A stretch of 64,000 bases of DNA, taken from the NCBI RefSeq assembly GCF_900107845.1, contig NZ_FNRM01000003.1, positions 372,001 through 436,000 of the forward strand, written 5' to 3'. The notes below the pieces were generated by a model. The model was not told the DNA's origin and searched no databases. It saw nothing but the letters and a program-made list of their open reading frames with translations. Every line of letters starts with the position of its first letter. Position 1 is the first letter of the stretch. The DNA comes from Alkalimonas amylolytica. Lineage in GTDB: Bacteria > Pseudomonadota > Gammaproteobacteria > Enterobacterales > Alteromonadaceae. Positions 31,517 to 39,443 of this stretch are shown here, piece by piece. Both the position numbers and the translations under genes were made by a program.

Positions 31517-32962
31517 ATGTTGCATACTACCAAACATTATGGCATTCCCGCCGCCATAGGCGCTGCAGAATTTGCTAATCGGCAACTTGGCTTGGAACAA
31601 AAAAGCGTTGGCTTTGTACCAGCACCGGTTAGCCACACTCCATGGCAGCTCGAAGCAAAACTATGGCAACAAGCTCAGCACAAAGCGCAGCTATTGGGCC
31701 AGTTACTGGTGCACCTTAGCCAACAAACTACATGGTTGCAGCAACAAAGCGAGCCTTTACGTTCTGGCAGCAACATGACGTCACTGCTGGTGAGGATGCT
31801 CAATACCATCAGCCAGCAACCGGAGCGAGCCAGCGAAGTGCCCTTACTGCGGCACGACTTTATGCTGGATCAACACCAAAATTGGCGATGGGTTGAGAGC
31901 AACCCCATTGCTGCTGGCATGGGACCACTCAATGAGCAATGGTTGTCGTTACTGCGATCCAATTCCCCACCGGCTTCGTGGGCAGACAACTCAGCGACTT
32001 TATCGCAAGCACAATTGCTGTTTGATGCCGCCAAGCTGCAGGCAGAGCGCGCTGGGCATGGGTATCCATTGATTGTCTTTGTCGTAGAGCCTGTTGAAGG
32101 CAATCGACTCGATCAGGAATTGCTGGCCCAAGCTCTGCGCCAACTTGGCGCACGAGTACTTCGTAAAACCCTGCCTGAACTGTACACCGCCACGGTCAGT
32201 CCACAGCATCGACTACAACTAGCCGAAGGCGAAGCTGATTTGCTTTATTTTCGTACCGGCTACAACCTGGACGATCTGGCTGCAGATACAGCAGCCTGGC
32301 ACCAGCATCGAACGCAATGGCAACGACTGCGGCTGGCGCTCTGCCCTGGCATTCGGCTTCAGCTGGCTGGCAGCAAATGGATCCAGACAAAAATTCAGCA
32401 AGAACTGGCACAAAATCCAAGCCGACTACCGATACCTGCCAGCTGGGATAAACACGACAGACAACAACTACAAAACCTGACAGTGGCAACTACTCCAGCA
32501 GCAGAGCTGAAGAAAGCAACCGCAATTCAGTTGCTGCAACAAGGCTGGTTGTTGAAAAACCAGCAAGAAGGCGGTGGCCATTTGCTGCAGACAGCAGATG
32601 CTATCGACCGCATCCAGCAAGGCGTGGAACCTGCCGAAGGCTTTGTGCTAATGCAACGGATCCCTGCCCTGATCAGAACTGAAGGCGTATTTACCCAACG
32701 ACAAGGCAAGATAAAACACTGGCCAAAAGCAATCTCCGAGTTGGGTCTATTTACAGTAGGCAGCAGCGCCAACTATGGCGGTTACTTGCTACGCACCAAG
32801 CAAGCAGCTCAGTTGGAAGGGGGTATTCACAAAGGCGGCGCTGTGCTTGATACGGTTCAGCTACAACCAGATGCATGCTGCAATCGCTGGCTTGACTCTG
32901 GAGTGAACTCCAGAGCTTATACTGCGACAAAATCCCACTTGCCCACAAGCAACGCTATCTAA
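31517..32962 (+). CDS. Eukaryotic-type glutathione synthetase homologue
   Basis: A 481-residue ATP-grasp protein resembling animal and yeast glutathione synthetase, not bacterial GshB. Matching blocks in order: LLRHDFMLD (human RSDYM), WVESNPIAAGMG, LLYFRTGY (YFRDGY), QLAGSKWIQTKIQQEL (QLAGTKKVQQEL), WLLKNQQEGGGHLL (VLKPQREGGGNN), ELGLFTVG, and GGYLLRTKQAAQLEGGIHKGGAVLD ([24 protein letters not shown]). The Arg of QREGGG is Gln here. The last 30 residues have no counterpart in the family and are encoded by DNA that contains a ZntR-type promoter. Starts at 31517 (ATG) or 31511 (GTG) are possible; both touch the arsP stop. It probably makes glutathione or a related gamma-glutamyl thiol for metalloid export. 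Confidence 0.88.
   Translation: MLHTTKHYGIPAAIGAAEFANRQLGLEQKSVGFVPAPVSHTPWQLEAKLWQQAQHKAQLLGQLLVHLSQQTTWLQQQSEPLRSGSNMTSLLVRMLNTISQQPERASEVPLLRHDFMLDQHQNWRWVESNPIAAGMGPLNEQWLSLLRSNSPPASWADNSATLSQAQLLFDAAKLQAERAGHGYPLIVFVVEPVEGNRLDQELLAQALRQLGARVLRKTLPELYTATVSPQHRLQLAEGEADLLYFRTGYNLDDLAADTAAWHQHRTQWQRLRLALCPGIRLQLAGSKWIQTKIQQELAQNPSRLPIPASWDKHDRQQLQNLTVATTPAAELKKATAIQLLQQGWLLKNQQEGGGHLLQTADAIDRIQQGVEPAEGFVLMQRIPALIRTEGVFTQRQGKIKHWPKAISELGLFTVGSSANYGGYLLRTKQAAQLEGGIHKGGAVLDTVQLQPDACCNRWLDSGVNSRAYTATKSHLPTSNAI
32892..32923 (+). promoter_or_regulatory. MerR/ZntR-type promoter-operator inside the synthetase 3' end
   Basis: TTGACT (32892-32897) and TATACT (32918-32923) are separated by 20 bases, the over-long spacer of MerR-activated promoters. 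The operator is a perfect palindrome, CTCTGGAGT (32896-32904) and ACTCCAGAG (32907-32915), with a 2-base centre. It matches the E. coli zntA operator form. It should drive the 32973 gene and perhaps the genes after it. Confidence 0.88.
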
Positions 32963-32972
32963 GGAGACAGTC

Positions 32973-33158
32973 ATGCACACCATTTGCCATGCAACCAAAG
33001 GGTTTCTATTGCTGCTGTTTCTGCTGGTGGTACTGGATCCATTATTTTTTAGCCGCGATCTGGTACACCTGCTGGTGATCCATAGTTTTTTTATGCTGCT
33101 ACTGACGGTAGGCTTACTCGTCGTCGAGATCTGGTGTCAGCGGCTCAGTACAGAGTAG
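32973..33158 (+). CDS. Small two-helix membrane protein under a ZntR-type promoter
   Basis: A 61-residue protein with two hydrophobic segments (GFLLLLFLLVVLDPLFF and LVIHSFFMLLLTVGLLVVEIW) joined by a short RDLVH loop. I do not recognise a family. The start MHTICH has a Cys and two His within six residues, which could touch metal. AAGGAGACAG stands before ATG 32973. The ZntR-type promoter at 32892-32923 is only about 50 bases upstream, so the gene should be metal-induced. The next gene (33261) is 102 bases downstream and may be transcribed with it. Confidence 0.65.
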   Translation: MHTICHATKGFLLLLFLLVVLDPLFFSRDLVHLLVIHSFFMLLLTVGLLVVEIWCQRLSTE

Positions 33159-33260
33159 CAAAATAACTGCAGCAGTCATCAGTCACATGCTAAAAGCCAG
33201 TTTGCCTTTAACTGCAATTTTCGCTAAGGTTGCGTCATCGTCTGAAGAAGGTGCGCCTGA

Positions 33261-33635
33261 ATGCGTTTTTCTGCCATTGTCCTGATAGTCACGCTGTTGC
33301 TAAAAAGCATAGCAGGCTTGGCTATGGCTGGTTGTCATGCTGATCATGGCACAATGGAAAATTCAGCACCACTGCAACAACAGCTTCAGATAGAGTTCAG
33401 TGAACCCGCTGCCAACGAGGACACTGCTCAGAGCAATATTGCCGATATCACCCAATCAGATGGTTACGCTCAGTCCTGTGCCATCTGCGCCAGCTGCTGT
33501 GTTCAATCTACTGCAGCCGATCAAACAGATAACCTCCCTGCATTCGAACCTTCAGAATCAATGAGTATCCATGCATTCAGTGACTTAAGTGTCAATCAAT
33601 TAGCGCTGTTTAAGCCACCCAAACCATTCAGTTAA
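33261..33635 (+). CDS. Exported small Cys-rich hypothetical protein
   Basis: A 124-residue protein with a signal peptide (MRFSAIVLIVTLLLKSIAGLAMA) followed by GCHADHGTMEN. A central cluster SCAICASCCVQS holds four Cys in ten residues, likely to bind metal or form disulphides. The rest is acidic and low in complexity. It may belong to the loose DUF2946-like group found next to copC/copD, but this is not certain. ATG 33261 has GAAGAAGG upstream. It lies 96 bases before copC. A periplasmic metal-binding role is a guess based on Cys and context. Confidence 0.65.
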   Translation: MRFSAIVLIVTLLLKSIAGLAMAGCHADHGTMENSAPLQQQLQIEFSEPAANEDTAQSNIADITQSDGYAQSCAICASCCVQSTAADQTDNLPAFEPSESMSIHAFSDLSVNQLALFKPPKPFS

Positions 33636-33731
33636 CTCCCTTTCACTCGTTTTTTTAATGACTTTGGTTAGCCCGAGCCGGGCCATACCAAGTGCGCATA
33701 CTGATCCACTATAAATTTTGAGGTAGTTTTC

Positions 33732-34181
33732 ATGAACCGTTTTATGATGTTTTTTGCGTTAGTCATCCTTTGCTTTGCACCAGCCAAAGTACTGGCCCAT
33801 ACCCCAATGCAGTTTTCGATCCCAGCTGATGGTGCGGTCTTAAATGAATCAACCGCCGTAGTCATGCTGCATTTTGGTGATCCGGTACGGATGCTGTCAC
33901 TCGACCTGACACATCAGGATCAAGCGATAGAGTTTGGCTTTGAGCGTAATCGCCAGCCGACAGATCACATTGAATTTCCGCTGCCGACATTAGCACCAGG
34001 TCACTATCAGCTGGAATGGGCAGCCCTGGGCGCCGACGGTCACCGGGTATCCGGTACTATCAGCTTTCAGATAGATCCAGACGCTGAAGCATCGAACCCG
34101 GAACCTGAGCCTGAGTCAGAATCGCACCAGCATCACCACCATGCAATGCTGGCTGAGACTAGCTCTGAGTTGAAAAGCTAA
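33732..34181 (+). CDS. copC: CopC-type periplasmic copper-binding protein
   Basis: A 149-residue exported protein: signal peptide ending KVLA, mature N-terminus HTPMQFSIPADGAVLNESTAVVMLHFGDPV. The first His after cleavage is the usual Cu(II) amino-terminal ligand, and LEWAALGADGHRVSGTISFQI is the conserved C-terminal CopC block, with the DGH His. An added acidic/His-rich tail (ESESHQHHHHAM) may bind extra metal. It overlaps nothing but ends exactly where copD begins (34182), which points to translational coupling. It delivers or buffers copper in the periplasm. GAGGTAG is upstream of the ATG. Confidence 0.92.
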   Translation: MNRFMMFFALVILCFAPAKVLAHTPMQFSIPADGAVLNESTAVVMLHFGDPVRMLSLDLTHQDQAIEFGFERNRQPTDHIEFPLPTLAPGHYQLEWAALGADGHRVSGTISFQIDPDAEASNPEPEPESESHQHHHHAMLAETSSELKS

Positions 34182-35039
34182 ATGCACTGGGAGCTTTGGA
34201 CGGTTTTAAGCCGGCTAACGCTGTTCATTTGTATGGCGCTGACAGTGGGAGCATTTTTTTGCTGCTGGCTGTCGCGCCAACATAAATTAGAGCAGCCTGT
34301 TCACTGGCAAAGCTATCTGACCGTTGCTGGTCTGGGCGTATTGAGCGCAACTGCCAGTTTTTTACTCTTTATTGGCAGTATTGCCATGACTGGCGTCAAT
34401 GGCATGTTTGACACTGAACTAATCTGGATGCTGCTGCCCGATGGCACCGGACAAGCCATGCTATGGCAGTGGGCAGCCTTTACGCTATTGGCTCTGAGTC
34501 TGCTAATCAGGCACTACCTGCGGCTGCAAGCGCTCATGCAATTGACTGTGGTGCTGCTGCTATTATTCAGCTTCACCCTTGGTGGGCATCTGCTTCAGCA
34601 TGGTCTCATTGGCCGGTTAGCACTTGGCTTGCACCTGCTTTGCATCGGACTCTGGATCGGCTCTTTACCACTATTATGGCGACTATGCCAACAACACGCT
34701 GCCAGCAAGCTACACCCCCTGATGCAGCAGTTCGGGCAACTCATGGTCGTTGTGCTGTTGCTGTTGATTGGCAGTGGCCTGGGTATGTTATTACTTTTAT
34801 TCTCTGAGCCGAGCCAACTCTGGCAAACAACCTATGGTCAAATAGTGCTGCTTAAACTAGGCCTGGTCAGTTTGCTGCTGGGTCTCGGTGCTTTCAATAA
34901 ATTACGTTTGGTACCGGCGCTACATCATCCAGCAGGTTTGGTTAAATTAAGAAAAACCATTGCCCTGGAAATGCTACTCGCCGTGACTGTACTCATCACA
35001 ACTGTCGTATTAACAACCATCATAGGCTGGACCAATTAA
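34182..35039 (+). CDS. copD: CopD family copper-resistance membrane protein
   Basis: A 285-residue inner-membrane protein with eight hydrophobic segments. Family signs are FTLGGHLLQHGLIGRLALGLHLLCIGLWIGSLPLLW in spaced pieces, with His residues placed in the membrane, and LLKLGLVSLLLGLGAFNKLRLVPAL near the end. CopD works with CopC in copper uptake or handling across the inner membrane. The ATG directly follows the copC stop. It is followed by a MerR-type promoter at 35044. E. coli CopD (YebZ) has similar length (290). Confidence 0.9.
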   Translation: MHWELWTVLSRLTLFICMALTVGAFFCCWLSRQHKLEQPVHWQSYLTVAGLGVLSATASFLLFIGSIAMTGVNGMFDTELIWMLLPDGTGQAMLWQWAAFTLLALSLLIRHYLRLQALMQLTVVLLLLFSFTLGGHLLQHGLIGRLALGLHLLCIGLWIGSLPLLWRLCQQHAASKLHPLMQQFGQLMVVVLLLLIGSGLGMLLLLFSEPSQLWQTTYGQIVLLKLGLVSLLLGLGAFNKLRLVPALHHPAGLVKLRKTIALEMLLAVTVLITTVVLTTIIGWTN

Positions 35040-35043
35040 CCTC

Positions 35044-35075
35044 TTGACTCTGGAGTAAGCTCAAGGGTTTATACT
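35044..35075 (+). promoter_or_regulatory. MerR-type promoter of the zntR-like gene
   Basis: TTGACT (35044-35049), a 20-base spacer and TATACT (35070-35075). The spacer starts with CTCTGGAGT... as in the 32892 promoter, but the second arm is imperfect (AGCTCAAGG). It is probably an autoregulated promoter of lower affinity for the MerR protein encoded at 35108. Confidence 0.8.
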
Positions 35076-35107
35076 GTATTTACGCAAGTGGCCTCAATAG
35101 AGGAAAA

Positions 35108-35572
35108 ATGATGAAAATTGGTGAGTTGGTCAAGCGACATGGTGTAAGCGTCGATACACTACGTTTTTATGAAAAACAGCAGTTGCTAAACCCTAGCGCC
35201 CGCTCTGAGGCGGGATATAGGCTGTACAATGAGTCCGACAGCAAGCGGCTGGCATTTATTCTTCGCGCTAAAAGTGTGGGGTTTAGCCTGCAACAAATCC
35301 GCGAACTCCTGCAGATTGAAGACAATAAAAGTGAGTGGCAGTGCGCCGATGTCAAAGACAAAGTGCAGCAAAAAATGCAGGAAATCCAGCAACAGATGGC
35401 TGAGCTGAACCGCTTTCATCAGGCATTGCAGCAATTGGATGAAGCCTGCTGTGGAGGCCCGTTAAGTGCCACTGAATGTTCGATTCTAACCGCTTTGGAA
35501 CAAGGCCAGCCTGCCCGAACCGAACAGCATCATCATGAGCGTACCAACAACAAGGAACAGATAGCATGCTAA
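35108..35572 (+). CDS. ZntR-like MerR family metal-responsive regulator
   Basis: A 154-residue MerR protein: winged helix MKIGELVKRHGVSVDTLRFYEKQQLL, dimer helix, and metal loop. Cys near residue 78 (WQCADVKDK) matches ZntR Cys79, and CCGGPLSATECSIL matches ZntR CCGTAHSSVYCSIL, with the vicinal Cys pair and the last Cys kept. The ZntR His119 is replaced by Leu, so the two-zinc site is altered and another divalent metal (Cd, Pb or Zn with different affinity) may be sensed. A His-rich tail (EQHHHERTNN) is added. ATG codons at 35108 and 35111 follow AGGAAAA. It overlaps the permease gene start by seven bases. Confidence 0.92.
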   Translation: MMKIGELVKRHGVSVDTLRFYEKQQLLNPSARSEAGYRLYNESDSKRLAFILRAKSVGFSLQQIRELLQIEDNKSEWQCADVKDKVQQKMQEIQQQMAELNRFHQALQQLDEACCGGPLSATECSILTALEQGQPARTEQHHHERTNNKEQIAC

Positions 35573-36675
35573 GTTTTATCGACAACTTCTGGCAACTGTT
35601 TGTGCTGTCTGCGCCCTGGTTACTGGTTGGCTTGTTGGTAGCCGCCATTATGAAAGCCTGGATCCCAATGGACTGGCTGCAACGCCAGCTCGGGGGCGAT
35701 GGCGTCAAACCTGTGGTAAAAGGCGCTTTGCTGGGCGCCCCACTGCCCTTATGCAGCTGCGGCGTGATCCCGGCGGCGATGCAATTGCGCCGCGGCGGTG
35801 CCGGCAAAGGAGCAACCGTAGCCTTTTTAAGTGCTACCCCGGAAACTGGGGTGGATTCGATTTCCGTTTCTTATGTATTGCTTGGGCCAGTCATGGCCAT
35901 AGTACGGCCAATCGCCGCCATTTTAAGTGCCATTACTTCTGGCCTGCTGGTTGGTAAAGCAACCGCACACGACAGCCAACCAAAGGCCCCGGTAAAAAGC
36001 TGCTGTGCCAGCAAAGCCCCACCAGTTGCTCCCCCTTCACAAGCTGCTGTGCCTGTGAAAACATCCTGCTGTGCACCTAAAAAAGTCACTGAGACAAAAC
36101 CAACCTTATGGCAACAGGCCAAAGAAGGCCTGCAGTTCAGCACCGGCAAGTTGCTAAGCGATTTTTATCTGTGGCTGATGATAGGCCTGTTCTTCGCTGC
36201 GCTGGTGCAAACTCTGGTGCCGATGGATGCACTGGCTAAATACGGCAGCAGCATCTGGACCATGTTATTGATGGTGCTAATTTCAGTGCCGATGTACGTC
36301 TGCGCTACTGCTTCTACCCCGATTGCTGCTGCTTTGATGATGATGGGCATATCCCCGGGCGCCGCCCTGGTCTTTATGCAGGCCGGACCAGCCACCAACA
36401 TCGCGACTATTAGCGTGGTGTACAAAGAGCTAGGCAAACGAGCGCTGGCGGCTTACTTATTTGGTGTCATTGTGATGTCGGTGTTTTTTGGCTGGCTGCT
36501 TGATTTTTCGCTGAACTACTTTGATATCTCGGTACACAGTGCGATGCAACATCAGCACTCGGTGCTGCCCTACTGGCTAGAGCTATCGGCCGCACTGCTA
36601 CTGGCAGCTTTGATTGGGCGAATTATCTGGCAGCAATGGCGGCAAAAGCCCTCGATGAAAGCGCATACCGTCTAA
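35566..36675 (+). CDS. SO_0444 family Cu/Zn efflux permease
   Basis: A 369-residue permease of the same superfamily as ArsP: PLPLCSCGVIPAAMQLRRGGAGKGATVAFLSATPETGVDSI is the family core in two adjacent motifs (CSCGVIP and ATPETGVDS), and the second half repeats PMYVCATASTPIAAALM and QAGPATNIATI. The cytoplasmic linker between halves holds two CC pairs (KSCCASK and TSCCAPK), likely metal ligands. It overlaps the zntR-like gene and is probably its main target. It exports zinc, copper or similar ions; which one cannot be decided. Confidence 0.92.
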   Translation: MLSFIDNFWQLFVLSAPWLLVGLLVAAIMKAWIPMDWLQRQLGGDGVKPVVKGALLGAPLPLCSCGVIPAAMQLRRGGAGKGATVAFLSATPETGVDSISVSYVLLGPVMAIVRPIAAILSAITSGLLVGKATAHDSQPKAPVKSCCASKAPPVAPPSQAAVPVKTSCCAPKKVTETKPTLWQQAKEGLQFSTGKLLSDFYLWLMIGLFFAALVQTLVPMDALAKYGSSIWTMLLMVLISVPMYVCATASTPIAAALMMMGISPGAALVFMQAGPATNIATISVVYKELGKRALAAYLFGVIVMSVFFGWLLDFSLNYFDISVHSAMQHQHSVLPYWLELSAALLLAALIGRIIWQQWRQKPSMKAHTV

Positions 36676-36730
36676 TCCCGAAAATCGCCACAACAAGCAC
36701 TTGCACCCTGGTTGTTAACATGCGTATGAT

Positions 36731-36756
36731 ACGGTATAGCCTTTGGGCTATGCCGT
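36731..36756 (+). terminator. Hairpin between permease and binding-protein genes
   Basis: ACGGTATAGCC and GGGCTATGCCGT pair around TTT with one mismatch. There is no T-run, so it is only a possible terminator or RNA end. Confidence 0.35.
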
Positions 36757-36774
36757 CATATTTCAGGGACTGCT

Positions 36775-37536
36775 ATGGTACGGTTTGGGATTGTATTTCT
36801 GACATTGCTTTACCTTTTGCCACTGAATGCACACCAGCATCCGGAGTTGGAGTGGTGTCTGGATGATCATCCGTACTGGCATTTTTATCCGGACGATGCC
36901 GAGCCTTACGGCCCTACCGTCGATTTAATGCACACCATTGCCGAACGTGCTGGCATCAAACTTCGCTTCAGCCCCAACACCCCTTTCTCACGCTGCCTTC
37001 GTCAAATGGAGCTGGGTCAAACCGATTTAATGGCCAGCCTGAATTACAGCGATGAGCGAGCCCGCTTTATGCATTTTATCCCTTACGATGAGGCCAAACC
37101 CGAAGTCATTTACCTGCTGCGGGAATCTGCTGATATCTCAAGCTGGGAGTTGCTTACCAGGCAACGTATCGCCGTTGTGCAGGATTATGTATACGCCAGG
37201 GAGTTGGAGACTTTACTCGCAGATGATGCCTTAACACTCGTCAAAGCAGCCACGCTGGATGACGCTTTTGCCATGGTATTGCTTGGCAAAGCGGATGCGA
37301 TGATAGGTCCGGCACAAAGCACCATCAATGTGATTCAACACAACCCGCGTTTTCATCAACGCTTTAAACGTGCCAGCTATCAATTTCCGCTGACTCAAAA
37401 TCGCAGCGTCAATCTGACACTATCCAAAAACAGCCCTCATCAGCACTTATTGCCCCTGCTGCAACAAGCGATACAGCAACTGGTGGAAAGTGGCGAAGTC
37501 AAACAATTCCGGGTCGATCTGGACGCCGTGGAATAA
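36775..37536 (+). CDS. Periplasmic substrate-binding protein (SBP_bac_3)
   Basis: A 253-residue exported binding protein: signal peptide MVRFGIVFLTLLYLLPLNA, then WCLDDHPYWHFYPDDAEPYGPTVDLMHTIAERAGIKL and the characteristic QTDLMASLNYSDERA stretch (in other members, G-x-x-D...TPER). It has the two-lobed family 3 fold, with no ABC permease nearby, so it may be a sensory or orphan binding protein. It is related in type to the fragment at the start of the window. The start at 36775 is tentative: GGGACTGCT precedes it. The ligand is not deducible. Confidence 0.82.
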   Translation: MVRFGIVFLTLLYLLPLNAHQHPELEWCLDDHPYWHFYPDDAEPYGPTVDLMHTIAERAGIKLRFSPNTPFSRCLRQMELGQTDLMASLNYSDERARFMHFIPYDEAKPEVIYLLRESADISSWELLTRQRIAVVQDYVYARELETLLADDALTLVKAATLDDAFAMVLLGKADAMIGPAQSTINVIQHNPRFHQRFKRASYQFPLTQNRSVNLTLSKNSPHQHLLPLLQQAIQQLVESGEVKQFRVDLDAVE

Positions 37537-37627
37537 CCCTGCAGCTCCTCTCCCTGCGACCGGCAACCCACTTGCTTTTTGCCACCACAATCTCTAAGCT
37601 GCGTTTTTCCCCGCCTCCGGAGCCTGC

Positions 37628-38494
37628 ATGACAGGTGAAATTGCTGCCCTGCTCACCGCCTGTTGCTGGGCACTGGCCGCCCGGCTCTATCGCCATCTTG
37701 GCGCCAGTTTCAATGCCATCAGCCTGAACTTTTGGAAAGGCCTGATTAGCTTGCTGGTCTTGCTGCCACTGGGATTTTTACTGCCCTCCATTGAGTTAAC
37801 CAGTTATCAGCTCGCCTTGCTGCTACTCAGTGGTGCCATTGGCATTGGCCTTGGCGATACCTTCTTCTTTTTAGCGCTACGCCGTTTGGGCGATCGGCAG
37901 TGCCTGCTGGTGGCAGAAACCCTGGCGCCTTTAATAACCGCCCTGCTGGCGATGCTGTGGCTGAGCGAATGGCTGCTGTGGCAACACTGGCTGGGCATGG
38001 CGCTGATATTTCTGGCGGTTGAACGGGTGCTGCGAGCGGGCAGTACGAGCAGCGGTACCCCGCTGAACTGGTCTGGGCTACAATTTGCTGCTTTGGCTGC
38101 CCTATGCCAGGCCATTGGTGCTGTGATTAGCCGGGATATTTTTCTGCACACTGAGGTGTCGGTGTTACAAGCCAGCAATTGGCGTTTTCTCGGCGGCATG
38201 GCCATTATTCTGGTACTGATGCTGCTTTGGCGGCAACGGCCATTGCCACGACCAGCGTTTTGCTGGCGTCCCTGGCTGGTGCTGCTGGTCGCGGCCCTGG
38301 TCGGAACCACCGCCGCGATGTTGCTGCAAATGCTGGCGTTTAGCCATACCAAAGCAGCCATCGCCCAAACCTTACTGGCGACCAGCATCGTGTTATCATT
38401 GCTGCTGACAAAACTACTGGGTGATGCTATCCCGAAAGGCAGTATCCACTGGACCTTAGCCGCCCTTTTGGGGGTCGGCCTGTTGCTGGCATAA
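37628..38494 (+). CDS. EamA family DMT transporter
   Basis: A 288-residue membrane protein with ten transmembrane helices formed by two EamA repeats. The first half carries LLLLSGAIGIGLGDTFFFLALRRLGDRQCLLVAETLAPLITALLAMLWLSEWL in spaced motifs; the second half has AKLxx-type LLQMLAFSHTKAAIAQTLLATSIVLSLLLT. DMT transporters export metabolites such as amino acids or drugs; no substrate is visible. ATG 37628 has weak GGAGCC upstream. The gene is followed by 146 bases before the D-glutamate operon, including a small AATGCTA/TAGCATT hairpin near 38493-38510. It seems independent. Confidence 0.88.
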   Translation: MTGEIAALLTACCWALAARLYRHLGASFNAISLNFWKGLISLLVLLPLGFLLPSIELTSYQLALLLLSGAIGIGLGDTFFFLALRRLGDRQCLLVAETLAPLITALLAMLWLSEWLLWQHWLGMALIFLAVERVLRAGSTSSGTPLNWSGLQFAALAALCQAIGAVISRDIFLHTEVSVLQASNWRFLGGMAIILVLMLLWRQRPLPRPAFCWRPWLVLLVAALVGTTAAMLLQMLAFSHTKAAIAQTLLATSIVLSLLLTKLLGDAIPKGSIHWTLAALLGVGLLLA

Positions 38495-38640
38495 TGCTAT
38501 GCTTAGCATTGAGTATGGTCGCACCTGCCACAGCAATCATGAATAATTTATTTTCATCGCTCATTATTGAGTAAATAGTTTATTCATAATAAAGTAGCAC
38601 CTGTAGGTTGTAGCCATCCGGAATGCCTGAGAGGACGTTG

Positions 38641-39432
38641 ATGTTAAACAAAAGCAGTCACCCCAAAGATGTGCGCCTGGCTTGCCGGCTGCAACAACAC
38701 AGCGGCAATACCTCTGGCCTGGCCGCCGGCTTTGTGCAGGCCAATATGGTGATCCTGCCAAAAGCCGATGCCAGCGATTTTCTGCAATTTTGTCAGCTCA
38801 ACCCCAAGCCCTGCCCTATCGTGGCGCTATCTGCCCAACCAGGCGATACCGGCATTGCAGCCATCGCTGCAGACTTGGATATTCGCAGCGACTTACCAAG
38901 CTACCGGCTGTTTCGCCACGGCGAGCTGGTGCAGGAGCTACCGGATATTCGCGAGCTCTGGCGTGATGATTTGGTCACCTTTTTCCTAGGCTGCTCCTTC
39001 TCGTTCGAAGAAGCTCTGCTGGCCGATGGGCTGGAAATTCGGAATATTACCGAAGGCGTGAATGTACCGATGTACCGCACCAGCATCCGCTGCCAAAGCG
39101 CCGGTAAATTCAGCGGCCCCATGGTGGTGAGTATGCGGCCAATGAAGCCTGCCGATGCCATCCGCGCCATTCAGATTTGCAGCCGCTTTCCACAGGTGCA
39201 TGGTGCACCGGTGCATTTTGGCGATCCGGCTGCGATTGGCATTGCCGATTTAACTCAGCCGGATTTTGGTGATGCCGTCAGCATCAAGGCAGGCGAAGTG
39301 CCGGTATTCTGGGCTTGTGGCGTGACGCCGCAACTGGCCATTGCCGAGGCCAAACCGGAGCTTTGTATTACCCACAGCCCGGGCTGCATGTTGGTGACCG
39401 ATATTCCAAATTCAAAATTGGCGTTGTTTTAG
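38641..39432 (+). CDS. DUF1445 putative hydro-lyase, D-glutamate cyclase N-terminal half type
   Basis: A 263-residue DUF1445/UPF0317 protein. Family motifs: [68 protein letters not shown] and [12 protein letters not shown]...[11 protein letters not shown]. In animal mitochondria, DGLUCY joins a DUF1445 and a DUF4392 domain and turns D-glutamate into 5-oxo-D-proline. Here the DUF4392 partner is at 41817 in the same operon, with pxpABC between them. The start at 38641 has GAGAGGA upstream. The gene opens the operon, 12 bases before pxpA. Enzymatic role is inferred from this combination. Confidence 0.9.
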   Translation: MLNKSSHPKDVRLACRLQQHSGNTSGLAAGFVQANMVILPKADASDFLQFCQLNPKPCPIVALSAQPGDTGIAAIAADLDIRSDLPSYRLFRHGELVQELPDIRELWRDDLVTFFLGCSFSFEEALLADGLEIRNITEGVNVPMYRTSIRCQSAGKFSGPMVVSMRPMKPADAIRAIQICSRFPQVHGAPVHFGDPAAIGIADLTQPDFGDAVSIKAGEVPVFWACGVTPQLAIAEAKPELCITHSPGCMLVTDIPNSKLALF

Positions 39433-39443
39433 CCGGAGGAAGC

